Source: CBDBCU01 sp965242615
GTDB lineage: Bacteria; Chloroflexota; Dehalococcoidia; Lucifugimonadales; UBA3495
NCBI GenBank assembly: GCA_965242615.1
Contig: CBDESR010000005.1
Location: 1,860,001-1,924,000, forward strand
Direction of reading: 5' to 3'
Length of the DNA stretch: 64,000 bases
The translations under genes and the position numbers were made by a program. A model generated the notes under the pieces. The model was not told the origin of the DNA, searched no databases, and worked only from the letters and a program-made list of their open reading frames with translations. Numbering within the stretch: position 1 is the first letter of the stretch; the number at the start of each line of letters is the position of its first letter. Shown in pieces: positions 44,070 through 52,921 of this stretch.

Positions 44070-44918
44070 TAGGGCGTGTTGATAAACCCGTTTCTCCTGA
44101 TTAGATTACCAGCAATGCAGGGCGACCCCAAGAAAGGCGGCCTGCCGCCTCTCCAAGCTGATCGGGTTGCGGTTGAGGGTATCTTATGGATTGCCCGCAC
44201 CGGAGCTCCCTGGCGAGACTTGCCCCCCGAGTTTGGGAAATGGAACCCGGTGTATCAACGGTTCCGCTGCTGGACTAAAGCCGGCGTCTTTGAGCAGCTG
44301 TTCAACAGCCTGGCCGGCGAGCTTCAGCTGGATACCGTAATGGTGGACGGGACTTTTGTCAAAGTGCATCAGCATGGGGCTGGCGCCCCAAAAGGGGACG
44401 CTCCCGGGACCAATCCCGGGTCGCCCAGGCCATCGGGCGGAGTCGCGGCGGGCTGAATACCCGGATTGTGGTCCTGGTCGCTGCTATGGGCCGCTTGGTC
44501 AAGTTTGTCCTGCGCCCGGGCAACGCCACGGAATATGTGGCACTGCCGGTTTTAGTTGGCGGAGTGGCTGCCCAGGAGCTGATTGCCGACAAAGCCTATG
44601 ATACGGACCTGATCCGGAGCTGGTTGACCGCTGCGGACATCCGGCCGGTGATACCTGCCCGGGCCCGGCGGCGACAGCCGGCTTGGCACGACCCGGCGGT
44701 GTATGGGGTGCGCCGTTTGATTGAAAACCGCTTTGCAGTGGTCAATGAGTATCGGGGAATTGCGACCTGCTACTGCAAGTTGGGCGAGATGTACGCGGCA
44801 AACCTTTCCCTGGTGGCCTCGGTAGTAGCCATGCGGGAATGGGAAACCGGCCAGAACCCCGGCGGCTGGCCGGCGGTCAATCGGCAACTGCCAATTTAAG
44901 GTTTGTCAACAGGCCCTA
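44070..44918 (+). mobile_element. IS5-family insertion sequence, second type
   Basis: Left end AGGGCGTGTTGATAAAC (from 44071) and right end GTTTGTCAACAGGCCCT (to 44917) are inverted repeats with two mismatches; TA flanks both sides. One two-frame transposase inside. Related in its ends but not closely in sequence to the element at 312-1163. Confidence 0.85.
44112..44899 (+). CDS. IS5-family transposase with likely programmed -1 frameshift
   Basis: The first frame holds VEGILWIARTGAPWRDLPPEFGKWN and TVMVDGTFVKVHQHG (first Asp) and would end at TGA 44453-44455. At CCAAAAGGGGAC (44388-44399) a -1 slip joins it to GRSRDQSRVAQAIGRSRGGL, LIADKAYDTDLIRSWL (second Asp) and RRLIENRFAVVNEYRGIAT (Glu). 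A -1 slip on A4G4 is the usual way such elements make full transposase. The extreme N-terminus lacks the normal opening and an evident ribosome site, so the start (here ATG in PAMQGDPKK) is doubtful and the element may be slightly truncated. Confidence 0.75.
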
Positions 44919-45059
44919 GGCCGCTGCAATTGCCCCGACACTAAAAGCAAACGGAACCGTGCTTGTCCATCCCTTGACCGCAACCCAACCTGCTGCTAGA
45001 GTCACTGCCTCGCCCGGGTATCCGGGCCAAACCCCATTAAAACGAAGGAGTTGCCCCTG

Positions 45060-48000
45060 ATGCCCTTACTCCCCAGGTTGCCCATGTTCGCCGCGACCCT
45101 GACCCTGCTGGCCCTGATTCTGGCCGCAATTTCCCTGAACGCCACTCTGACTCCCACGGCCCAAGCCCAAACGACGACCACCACTGACTACGACAGCGAT
45201 GAGGACGGGCTGATTGAAATTACCACCCTGGCGCAGCTGAACGCCATTCGTTGGGACTTGGATGGCGACGGGGCGGTGGATGATACGGCCAATCAGACCA
45301 GTTACACCGCCGCCTTTCCCAATGCGGCGGCCGGGATGGGTTGCCCGGATGGGACTGATGCCGATACTAACCCCGACCCCTGCATCGGCTACGAACTGCA
45401 CGGCGACCTGACTTTTGACAGCAATGGGGATGGCAGCGTTACGGCGGCGGATTCCGGCGGCCTTTACTGGAACGGCGGCAAGGGCTGGACGCCGATTGGC
45501 GACCCGGGCAATCTCTACAAGGGGGAGTTTCAAGGACGCGGCAAGGTCATTTCCCATTTGTTCATCAGCAGAGACGCTGCCGACACCGCTGATGCTGTTG
45601 GTTTGTTCGGGGCGGTCGGCAAGGCCGGCAAGGTAACCGGCTTGGGATTGGCGCAGGTCAATATCACCAGTAATCATCAGTCGGCTGTCGGCAGCATCGC
45701 CGGGGTCAATCAGGGCGTCATTACTGCCAGTTATGCTACTGGCAGTGTGGGCGGCAGCGGGGTAACCGGCGGGTTAGTGGGCTTGAACCTGTTCGGGACG
45801 GTGCAGGCCAGCTTTGCGGCGACGGCGGTGTCGCTGGTTCTGGGCGATGCGGCGGCCGGCGGGTTAGTGGGTCAAAATCTGCTGGGCGACATCAAAGCCA
45901 GCTACGCCAGCGGCGCGGTATCAGCCAATGCCATTAAATCCTTGGCCGGCGGCTTGGTGGGCATCAATCAGGGGACGATTACCGCCAGCTACGCCCGGGG
46001 CCGGGTGTCGGTATCTGGTCAGGGCAGCGTCAAGGGCGGCCTGGCGGCTTACGACCTCGGAACCGCAACCTACAGTTATTGGGATACCGAAACTACCGGG
46101 ATTGCCGGCAGTGGCGGCTTGGGGCAACCCTCCAATCATCTGAAAGCTCCTACCGGCTATACCGGCCTTTATGCCAACTGGAACCTGGACTTGGACAGCG
46201 TGGCCGGCGGCGATAATCCTTGGGACTTCGGCAACAGCCGGCACTATCCCATTCTGGTCTATGGGGACATCAAATCCGCTCCGCAGCAGCGGGACTACGA
46301 CACCGACAACGACCGGCGCATTGAAATAACCACCTTGGCGCAGTTGAACGCCATCCGTTGGGACTTGAACACCGACGGCGTGGTGGCCGCTGCGGACCAA
46401 GGCAATTACGAAGCCGCCTTTCCAGGGTTGACCGCCGGGATGGGCTGCGCGGATGGGGCTACCGCCGCCATCTGCACTGCCTACGAACTGGAAGTTGACC
46501 TGGACTTTGACACCGACGGGGATGATGATGTGGACGGGAATGATGGGGTTCACTGGAACACCGGGCGCGGCTGGTTCAGCATTGGCAGCGCAACCGCCCC
46601 CTTCGCTGGAAAGTTTTACGGCAACGGAAAGTCCATTCACAACCTTTTTGTCAATCAGAATGAAACCAGCCAAGCCGGCCTGTTCGGGCAGGTCGGTTCC
46701 GGCGGGTTCATCGACGGGGTCAAGCTGCGGGAAGTGAATATCGCCAGTCTGGACGGTACCGCAGTGGGGGCTTTAGCCGGGGTCAATGGCGGGACTATTA
46801 AGGGCAGTTCGGCCACCGGGCGCATCCGGGCAGACGAAACCGTGGGGACGGTCTATGCTGGGGGCTTGGTGGGAAGCAATACCGGGAGAATTGCCAGCAG
46901 CTACGCCAAAACCGAAGTGGATGGCAGCGCGTCAGCGGCCGGCGGCTTGGCCGGACACAACGGGACTGCCGGCAGCATCGTCGCCAGCTACTCCGACTTT
47001 GCGCCAATTCTTACCTCCCGCAACAATGCCTATCTGGGCGGATTAGTGGGCCACAACCAGGGCAGCATCACCGCCGCCTACTCATTCAGCCCGGTCAGGG
47101 CTACAGGCAACACGGCGGCCGTAGGCGGCTTGGTGGGCTACAACCAACGGACGGACAGCACTTCCACCACTCAAGGAACTATTACCGCCGCCTACGCTAT
47201 CGGCCCGGTGGTCTCCACTGGAACCACTCCCGCCGCCGGCGGGTTGGTGGGCAAGAACAGCGGCGGCACGGCTGCTAACAGCTATTGGGAAACCCCGGTC
47301 AGCGGCCAGAGCAGCAGCGCTTTGGGGACGGGCCAGACGCAGAGGGAACTGTTCGCCCCCGCCGGCTACTCGGGCATTTACGCCAGCTGGAATCTGAACC
47401 TGGACGGGCAAGCCGGCAACGATGACCCTTGGGATTTCAGGAGGCGTTATCCCAAGCTGAAGTACGGCGGCGTCGACTTCGCCGAACAGCTTCATCTCCA
47501 CCTAACTCTCGATGGCGGGGGTTACCTGATAGTGGGGGAATCAACGCTCACCGGTTTTGGTGTCCGGCCCTGGCTGACCCGCGGGGGCGGCGGCGGCCGG
47601 ATTGCGTGGGAAGTTTCCGACGATGGAGTAACCGGGTGGACGCCTTTCGTATCCCGGGCGCCGAGCCTAGGCGTCGACCGAATTGGGGGCCACGGTATTT
47701 GGGGAATTGTGCCTAATCCCTCCGAAGTGGGCAAGCGGTTTCGGTTTGGGATGCACTCCCGAGAGCGCGGCATGGTTTACAGCCCGCCGACCCCGCCGGT
47801 AAAGGCGTCCTGGACCGGGGCCACTGCTGCGATAAGTTTCGTCAGCGGCCACAACCCGCCGCGGGTGGGGCAGAAAATCACGATCAGCGACAACAATGCA
47901 GTAAAATGGATACGCTGCAACGACACCGCCGGCAATGGCTGTATTGTTGCCGGCACCTCCGGCACCAGCGCCTCCGGCGCCGGCGCCTTGGGCAAGTACG

Positions 48001-48095
48001 TCTACGCCTACCGCTACTACACCGACAGCAACGGCGTGTTGACCAAAGCCAGCACCCCCTACATCGGCCCGATACAGGCGGCGGCCAGTCCCTAG
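45060..48095 (+). CDS. Giant GLUG-repeat secreted protein, intact copy B
   Basis: 1011 residues from ATG 45060 (GAAGGAG upstream). Signal peptide FAATLTLLALILAAISLNAT, cleaved after AQA. Two modules each start with an Asp-rich loop likely to bind calcium (DYDSDEDGLIEITTLAQLNA; DYDTDNDRRIEITTLAQLN), then a wall-like domain (GLYWNGGKGWTPIGDPGN; GVHWNTGRGWFSIGSA) and runs of GLUG repeats (GGLVGLNLFGTVQASFA, GGLVGSNTGRIASSYAK), probably a beta-helix. The C-terminal third is Ig-like and ends GPIQAAASP, with no anchor motif seen. Parts are base-identical to copy A at 9.3-12.3 kb. Likely a secreted or surface adhesin. It lies just after an IS5-family element. Confidence 0.9.
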   Translation: MPLLPRLPMFAATLTLLALILAAISLNATLTPTAQAQTTTTTDYDSDEDGLIEITTLAQLNAIRWDLDGDGAVDDTANQTSYTAAFPNAAAGMGCPDGTDADTNPDPCIGYELHGDLTFDSNGDGSVTAADSGGLYWNGGKGWTPIGDPGNLYKGEFQGRGKVISHLFISRDAADTADAVGLFGAVGKAGKVTGLGLAQVNITSNHQSAVGSIAGVNQGVITASYATGSVGGSGVTGGLVGLNLFGTVQASFAATAVSLVLGDAAAGGLVGQNLLGDIKASYASGAVSANAIKSLAGGLVGINQGTITASYARGRVSVSGQGSVKGGLAAYDLGTATYSYWDTETTGIAGSGGLGQPSNHLKAPTGYTGLYANWNLDLDSVAGGDNPWDFGNSRHYPILVYGDIKSAPQQRDYDTDNDRRIEITTLAQLNAIRWDLNTDGVVAAADQGNYEAAFPGLTAGMGCADGATAAICTAYELEVDLDFDTDGDDDVDGNDGVHWNTGRGWFSIGSATAPFAGKFYGNGKSIHNLFVNQNETSQAGLFGQVGSGGFIDGVKLREVNIASLDGTAVGALAGVNGGTIKGSSATGRIRADETVGTVYAGGLVGSNTGRIASSYAKTEVDGSASAAGGLAGHNGTAGSIVASYSDFAPILTSRNNAYLGGLVGHNQGSITAAYSFSPVRATGNTAAVGGLVGYNQRTDSTSTTQGTITAAYAIGPVVSTGTTPAAGGLVGKNSGGTAANSYWETPVSGQSSSALGTGQTQRELFAPAGYSGIYASWNLNLDGQAGNDDPWDFRRRYPKLKYGGVDFAEQLHLHLTLDGGGYLIVGESTLTGFGVRPWLTRGGGGGRIAWEVSDDGVTGWTPFVSRAPSLGVDRIGGHGIWGIVPNPSEVGKRFRFGMHSRERGMVYSPPTPPVKASWTGATAAISFVSGHNPPRVGQKITISDNNAVKWIRCNDTAGNGCIVAGTSGTSASGAGALGKYVYAYRYYTDSNGVLTKASTPYIGPIQAAASP

Positions 48096-48175
48096 TTCTG
48101 ACGACTATTGGACGGACGGCACGAGGTTGGCCGCGCGGTTCAGTTTGGTATATAGCCCCGTTGACTAACGGGAAA

Positions 48176-48199
48176 GCCCCCGGCATTGCTACCGGGGGC
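48176..48199. terminator. Bidirectional terminator between GLUG copy B and zinc-ribbon gene
   Basis: GCCCCCGG pairs with CCGGGGGC around CATTGCTA, between convergent genes. T-rich stretches are modest. Confidence 0.55.
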
Positions 48200-48227
48200 G
48201 GTGGTTATTCCGGGTGGGTACGGGGTT

Positions 48228-48530
48228 TTAGCGATAGTTGCTTTCGCGCATCTGGCTGAAGCAGTCGCTGCAATAAACCGGGCGGTCGCCGCGGGGGCGG
48301 AAAGGAACGGTGGTGTCGATGCCGCACTGGGCGCAAACGGCGGGGTGCATTTCCCGCTGGCCGCCGCCGCCATCGTAGGAGCGCTGGCTGCGGCGGGCTT
48401 GCCGGCAGTCGGGGCAACGGCGGGGTTCGTTGGTGAAGCCGCGGGAATTAAAGAACTCCTGCTCCCCCACGGTAAAGATGAATTCCGCAGCGCATTCCGC
48501 GCAGACCAAGGTTTTGTCGGACAGAGCCAA
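48228..48530 (-). CDS. CxxC zinc-ribbon protein
   Basis: 100 residues with four CxxC pairs: CAEC (about 10-13), CPDC (39-42), CAQC (66-69) and CSDC (87-90). The layout LVCAECAAEFIFTVGEQEFF then NEPRRCPDCRQARR, PAVCAQCGIDTTVPFRPRGD and RPVYCSDCFSQ is the small CxxC-x(n)-CxxC family common in Chloroflexota. It probably binds two zinc ions; often linked to RNA or protein binding, precise role unknown. Good ribosome site (GGAGG). Nothing is seen in the 319 bp between it and the ferritin gene except an AT-rich stretch. Confidence 0.85.
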   Translation of the reverse strand: MALSDKTLVCAECAAEFIFTVGEQEFFNSRGFTNEPRRCPDCRQARRSQRSYDGGGGQREMHPAVCAQCGIDTTVPFRPRGDRPVYCSDCFSQMRESNYR

Positions 48531-48849
48531 AAGATGACCTCCCTAACGGTTATTTGATATGGCTTGCGTCGAGGTCATCCGGCGTCAGCGACAAATCGAC
48601 TACGACTCGCGGGGAACCTTAACTCATACCGGTTGAGTATTGTAACACACTTGGGGGCGATTGGGAATAAGCCGGACGGGGGAAAGGGGAAATTGGGGAT
48701 TTTTACGGAATCCTGATTTGTTTGGGGTGTTTCAGCAACTAATGCCGGCAAAATCGGCTTTAATCCGTAAAGTCCGGGAGGGAATAGCCACCAAGCCGAC
48801 GGCCCTGGCGGCGGTCAATCCCGGGCCCGGCCGGGTGGAGAAGTCGGAT

Positions 48850-49374
48850 TTACAGCCCGGGCGCGGCGGCCGGCCCGCTGGAGGGGCCTCGGGCGGCGAG
48901 GATACGGTCGAGCATCAAGAGGTCGCTGGGGTTGTCGCCAATCATTTTGAGCTGGGCGACGATGTCGGCGGCGGTTTTTTCCTCCTCGATTTGTTCGGTG
49001 ATGAAGGTTTGGAGGTGAACCTGGGTGGCGTAGTCGCCTTCGCCGACCGCCACTTCGTAGAGGCGGTTGATGAGGCGGCTGACTTCCCGCTCGTGGTCGA
49101 GGGTGTGCTGCATCACGCCGAGGGCGGACTGGAACTCGAGGGCGGGCTGGTTGATGGGAAGGAGGGAGACGCGGCCTTCGCGGTCCAGGACGAAGTCGAA
49201 GAGGTTCATGGCGTGGGCGTACTCCTCCTGGCTTTGCACCCGGAGCCAGTGGGCGAAGCCGGGGAGGTCGATGGATTCGCAGTAGGCGGACATCGACAGG
49301 TAGAGGTAGGAGGAGTAGAACTCCTCGTTGATGTGGCGGTTGAGGGCATCCTGGACGGTTTGGCTGAGGGCCAT
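48850..49374 (-). CDS. ftnA: Ferritin
   Basis: A 174-residue non-heme ferritin that oxidises Fe(II) and stores iron in a 24-subunit shell in the cytoplasm. The ferroxidase residues fit: Glu in INEEFYSSYLYLSM, the Glu and His in VQSQEEYAHAMNLFDFV, Glu in LDHEREVSRLI and Gln/Glu in FITEQIEEEKTAADIV. Length is normal. The C-terminus is extended by a Gly/Pro/Ala tail. Start ATG 49374 behind AAGGAG. Confidence 0.95.
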   Translation of the reverse strand: MALSQTVQDALNRHINEEFYSSYLYLSMSAYCESIDLPGFAHWLRVQSQEEYAHAMNLFDFVLDREGRVSLLPINQPALEFQSALGVMQHTLDHEREVSRLINRLYEVAVGEGDYATQVHLQTFITEQIEEEKTAADIVAQLKMIGDNPSDLLMLDRILAARGPSSGPAAAPGL

Positions 49375-49594
49375 GGGGAGAACTCCTTTGGTTCAGGTGG
49401 GGGACAGGGATTGATGCCGGTTTAACTGTATTACATTTTGGGGGAAAAGGCAATTGCCCGGGGGCGCGGTTGCAAGGTAATTGCATATCCCTGCCGCTGT
49501 AGTGAAGGGGCGGCATAATTTCGGGGTAACTGGCAAAGCAGTGTGGGGGAGGCGAGTATGACCGGGAACGGGCGGCAGTATTTGACCAAAATTG

Positions 49595-49738
49595 ACTGAC
49601 GCCGGCGCCGATTATGTATTAGCCCTCAACGGCAATCAGGAGACCCTGCGGGCAGCCGTGACCCTGTTTCTGGCGGAAATTGGCCTTGAAACCTGGCCCA
49701 GCATGAACCCGGCAAGGGGTCGATGCGAGGCAAGCTGA
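49595..49738 (+). pseudogene. ISAs1-family transposase fragment
   Basis: TDAGADYVLALNGNQETLRA and AVTLFLAEIGLE match the region around GGDYVLALKGNQ that is characteristic of ISAs1/H-repeat transposases. The frame is cut on both sides. The rest of the 579-bp gap between ferritin and the next gene holds nothing recognisable. Confidence 0.7.
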
Positions 49739-49953
49739 AACGCGCCGGCTGGAACAACTCTTTTCTGGCATTCCTGCTTTCTCAGTTCACTGATAGCTAT
49801 AGGCATTCCCCCTTTCGGTGCTACCCTTTCCTTTACTTTCCCCGCAACTGTGCTTTATTATTAGCCCAACTAAACCCGGTGTCCCCCGCGCCGCGCCCAC
49901 CTTGCCGGCCGGTGTCAAGGGCCGCCGGATATTGACAGGAGAGTTAGGCCGCT

Positions 49954-50727
49954 ATGAGCTATGAAACCATCAAAATCGAGCAGGCGCAGCGGGTCGCTAT
50001 CGTTACGCTAAACCGGCCGGAGGTGCTGAACGCGCTGAACCTGCAACTGGTGCGGGAACTGGATACCGCCCTGACCGGTATGGAAGCCGATGACGACGTG
50101 GGTGCCATTGTCATTACCGGGGCCGGCGACCGGGCATTTTCCGCCGGCGCCGACATTCACGAAAACCGGGAACGCACGCCGGAGGAACGGGACGCCGCCG
50201 CCGCCGAGCGCGCCGAATATACCTGGCACATGGCCGCCAGCCCCAAGCCCATCATCGGCGCCGTCAACGGACTCTGCTACGGCGGCGGCACCGTAATGGC
50301 GACTTCCCTCGACTTCCTGATTGGCTGCGATAAGAGCAGTTTCCGCTTTCTGGCGGTCAACTACGGCCAGATGAACGCTACTTGGAGCCTGCCTAACTTG
50401 ATTGGCTGGCCGCGGGCCAAGGAACTGCTCTACAGCGGACGGGAAGTCTTTGCCGAGGAAGCCTACCGCATCGGCTTGCTGAACCATCTGGTGCCGCAAG
50501 CCGAACTGCTGGACAAGGCGGTGGAAGTAGCCGCCGGCATCGCCAAAAACCGCGCCGAAGGTATAGCCAACATCAAGCAGATGCTCTTTGAGCATACCGG
50601 CAAGCCAATGGAGGAACAGTTCTGGAACGAGGTTAATTCGCGGCAGGGGCGTTTCCGCGGCTTGTCCGTCGAGGAAGGTTTTAAGGACTTTCTGGAACGC
50701 AAGGGGCGGAAACCGCAGGAGGTATAG
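49954..50727 (+). CDS. Enoyl-CoA hydratase/isomerase family protein (second copy)
   Basis: A 257-residue crotonase-fold protein. VAIVTLNRPEVLNALNLQLV, the oxyanion loops RAFSAGADIHENRE and NGLCYGGGTVMATSLDFLIG, and ATWSLPNLIGWPRAKELLYS mark the family; the last lacks the common catalytic Glu, so the reaction is uncertain. Differs from the copy at 30.55 kb. Likely role in CoA-ester catabolism. Ribosome site ACAGGAGAG. A hairpin (CCGGCCGGAT..ATCCGGCCGG, about 50756-50803) follows its stop. Confidence 0.85.
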   Translation: MSYETIKIEQAQRVAIVTLNRPEVLNALNLQLVRELDTALTGMEADDDVGAIVITGAGDRAFSAGADIHENRERTPEERDAAAAERAEYTWHMAASPKPIIGAVNGLCYGGGTVMATSLDFLIGCDKSSFRFLAVNYGQMNATWSLPNLIGWPRAKELLYSGREVFAEEAYRIGLLNHLVPQAELLDKAVEVAAGIAKNRAEGIANIKQMLFEHTGKPMEEQFWNEVNSRQGRFRGLSVEEGFKDFLERKGRKPQEV

Positions 50728-50820
50728 TCCCAACCCTTTCCGGGCAAAAGAGAACCGGCCGGATCGATATTGCGGCTAAAGAATACCCGCCCATCCGGCC
50801 GGGCAACCGGCAAAAACAAA

Positions 50821-50866
50821 CCCCGGGGACATCACCGGCTCAAGGCCGGGAGAGGACTACCCGGGG
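50821..50866 (-). terminator. Branched hairpin and T-run 3' of the small coiled-coil gene
   Basis: On the minus strand CCCCGGG and CCCGGGG close a 46-nt structure that contains an inner CCGGC/GCCGG hairpin and is followed by TTTGTTTTTG. It lies about 80 bp past the stop of the minus-strand coiled-coil/membrane gene. Confidence 0.5.
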
Positions 50867-50943
50867 ACCGCAGGGTTAATATAGCACATTGTGCGGAGAG
50901 AGTCAAGCGGCATAGTCGCCGTTTGGCTCGGAAGTCCCGCCCT

Positions 50944-51189
50944 TCAGGATCGGATAATCAGCACTACCAGGCTGATGATGACGCCAATCAGGGCGACGAT
51001 GATGCCGCCGCCAATGGTGATGGCGGCGTGATACAGACGGTCAATGCGGCGGTTCGTCTCCCGTTGCTCATCCCGTACTTCCTGCACCCCGGACTTCACA
51101 TCTTGCAGTTGAGTCTCCCGGCCTGCGATACGACCGGCCAGATAACCGAGGCTGATGGGGCGTTCCTGCTCCGACGGCGTAATTTCAAT
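50944..51189 (-). CDS. Small coiled-coil protein with C-terminal membrane helix
   Basis: The frame encodes EITPSEQERPISLGYLAGRI, then a coiled coil (QLQDVKSGVQEVRDEQRETN) and a membrane helix (IGGGIIVALIGVIISLVVLI) ending at TGA 50944. No ATG, GTG or TTG lies in frame before the first conserved-looking residues; ATT at 51189 has AAGGGG ahead of it, while a GTG gives only about 42 residues. Such tail-anchored coiled-coil peptides are common in Chloroflexota; role unknown. Confidence 0.45.
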   Translation of the reverse strand: MEITPSEQERPISLGYLAGRIAGRETQLQDVKSGVQEVRDEQRETNRRIDRLYHAAITIGGGIIVALIGVIISLVVLIIRS

Positions 51190-51254
51190 GCCCCTTGGTC
51201 AATTTTCCGGAAGTGTAGCATAACCGGCATTGGATAGCAAATTGGGGATTGGCG

Positions 51255-51704
51255 ATGCGCGAAACACCGCAAAGGGAGTCTTTCAACATTCCGCCGCCGG
51301 CACGGCGTGGGGCGGATGTGGACACGACGGCCCCGGACGGCTCGGAAATACGGCTGCTGCTGGACCACCGGCATTACTCCGACCGCGCCAGTATGGTGGA
51401 GGTAACTTTGCCGTCGGGGCGGGTTTCCCGGCCGGTGTATCATCGGACGGTGGAGGAGTTGTGGTATTTTCTGGAGGGGCGGGGGCAAGTGTGGCGGTGT
51501 CCGCCGGATGCGGACCCGACCGCCGTTGCCCCGGTAGCAGTAGAGGCGGGGGATGCTTTGACCATTCCGGTCGGGTGGCGGTTTCAGTTCAGCGCGGATG
51601 CGGCCGGAGGGCTGCGGTTTTTGTGCGTTACGATACCGCCTTGGCCGGGAGCGGAGGAGGCAGTGGCGGTGGATTATGGCGGGTTGGGGCCGGCTACGGT
51701 TTGA
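51255..51704 (+). CDS. Cupin-domain protein
   Basis: 149 residues from ATG 51255. A single beta-barrel cupin: SMVEVTLPSGRVSRPVYHRT then VEELWYFLEGRGQVW, AVEAGDALTIPVGWRFQFSA and LRFLCVTIPPWPG. The metal-binding His/Glu set is partly kept (YHRTVEELWYFLEG). Small cupins of this type are isomerases, oxygenases or sugar-binding regulators; no further clue from neighbours. Confidence 0.8.
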   Translation: MRETPQRESFNIPPPARRGADVDTTAPDGSEIRLLLDHRHYSDRASMVEVTLPSGRVSRPVYHRTVEELWYFLEGRGQVWRCPPDADPTAVAPVAVEAGDALTIPVGWRFQFSADAAGGLRFLCVTIPPWPGAEEAVAVDYGGLGPATV

Positions 51705-51801
51705 TTGCGGCGTCCGCTGGCTTTCCTGGCAATTATCTACTTTACACACAAACACCTTTTCGCCCCTCCTTTTGATGTAATGCCCATGCCGCTCCCGAAC
51801 A

Positions 51802-52416
51802 CTACATACGGATGTTGACTTCGGTGGGTTGACTGCCGTTCCGGTTCTTGGGTCGGTTGCGCCGTTCCTGCCGTCCAGACCGGGACGATACCTCACCCGC
51901 CGCATCGTTCAACGGCAAGGTCTTTCCCTGCTTTACCTGAATGTTCGACCCCGCCCTTTTCCCGCCTTTCGGTACAGGCCAGGACTGACCGCCGGAGGGT
52001 GATTGCCCACCCGGTCGCGGCCGCGGCGCCGGCCGCCCACCCCGACCATCATCATTCGGACCCGTTCCGTTATCGGTAGTATCGTCCCCGTTGTTATCAT
52101 CGCCCGGCCGAGGTATTCCCCACGAAGTAGCGTAGGAACCCTGGATTTCCTTTCCGCGACGCACTCGGCTGACCGCGCGTCCGAGCATCCCATCCTTCTT
52201 GAAACCATCATTAGACCGTTTGCCGACGGGTATTACCCGGTCAAGAACTGACTGGTCCAGTTGGTTTATTTCCAGCAGGTAGGCCAATCGCTCCTGGGCA
52301 TCCGCGTCCTTGATTACGGCGGCCCGGGGGCCATCCCGCCGCACCTGTTCCAACCGGTCAACCAGCCGTTGCGCGGCCTCAATCCCTACCTCAATAGTTA
52401 TCGACGTCCGCCACAT
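51802..52416 (-). CDS. Hypothetical protein with disordered, basic C-terminal tail
   Basis: 204 residues starting MWRTSITIEVGIEAAQRLVD. Residues 1-85 are helical (QRLVDRLEQVRRDGPRAAVI, YLLEINQLDQSVLDRVIPVG). Residues 105-160 are Asp/Gly/Pro-rich and probably unfolded. The last ~40 are basic (RSGRQERRNRPKNRNGSQ) and end PTEVNIRM, like the tails at 4.8 kb and 33.1 kb. It overlaps the preceding gene by 26 bp, so the two are coupled. Function unknown; possibly a partner of the HEPN-like protein. Confidence 0.6.
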   Translation of the reverse strand: MWRTSITIEVGIEAAQRLVDRLEQVRRDGPRAAVIKDADAQERLAYLLEINQLDQSVLDRVIPVGKRSNDGFKKDGMLGRAVSRVRRGKEIQGSYATSWGIPRPGDDNNGDDTTDNGTGPNDDGRGGRPAPRPRPGGQSPSGGQSWPVPKGGKRAGSNIQVKQGKTLPLNDAAGEVSSRSGRQERRNRPKNRNGSQPTEVNIRM

Positions 52417-52738
52417 TTTCGTTGTATTTGGAATGCAGGGCTTGAACAGCCAGGAAGTCCTTTCTCATTTCCGCCGCTACCGCTGTTCCATCCCAATGCT
52501 CGTAGATAATCTGGTTCAGGATGGCGTGGGTGCGGAAGTGGGAATCATTGCGCCAGCGGCGGTCTTTCGCGACGGCTTTGACGGCTTGGGACAACGCGCC
52601 CCAAGACTTTTCGGAAGCCTGAAGTCGCTCTGGAGGGTCTTTTGCCAACTCCAGTGTGGCGTGTTCCAGAAAACGCCGGCTGGACTGCATATTGGCTTCG
52701 GGGGAACGGTCGGTGATTGGAGGCAGGGTGGTAGTCAT
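52391..52738 (-). CDS. HEPN/PaREP1-like small helical protein
   Basis: 115 residues from ATG 52738 behind GAAAGGAAAG. The helical pattern SSRRFLEHATLELAKDPPER then ASEKSWGALSQAVKAVAKDR and HFRTHAILNQIIYEHWDG is like PaREP1/HEPN proteins, which resemble the RNase part of HEPN-MNT pairs. The usual R-x(4-6)-H motif is not clearly visible. The gene overlaps the following one. Toxin-antitoxin or defence role possible. Confidence 0.55.
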   Translation of the reverse strand: MTTTLPPITDRSPEANMQSSRRFLEHATLELAKDPPERLQASEKSWGALSQAVKAVAKDRRWRNDSHFRTHAILNQIIYEHWDGTAVAAEMRKDFLAVQALHSKYNENVADVDNY

Positions 52739-52921
52739 AGCTTTCCTTTCTCGAATAACGGGAGGGGAGCTCTCGGCTTTTGGGCTAGGCGCCAGATAGT
52801 ATTGCTTGAAACCCAACTGGTCAAGATTCTGAAGTTAGGCTACGCTCATTATAACCGCGAACTGGGAAAAAGCCAAGCCGGGGCGTTTGAGACACGCCCC
52901 GACTCTTTTGAGGGATGCCGA

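Noticed and set aside
50755..50866. Riboswitch between the enoyl-CoA hydratase and coiled-coil genes
   Set aside because: No known riboswitch motif, and the structure lies 3' of both convergent genes with a T-run on the minus strand, which fits terminators.
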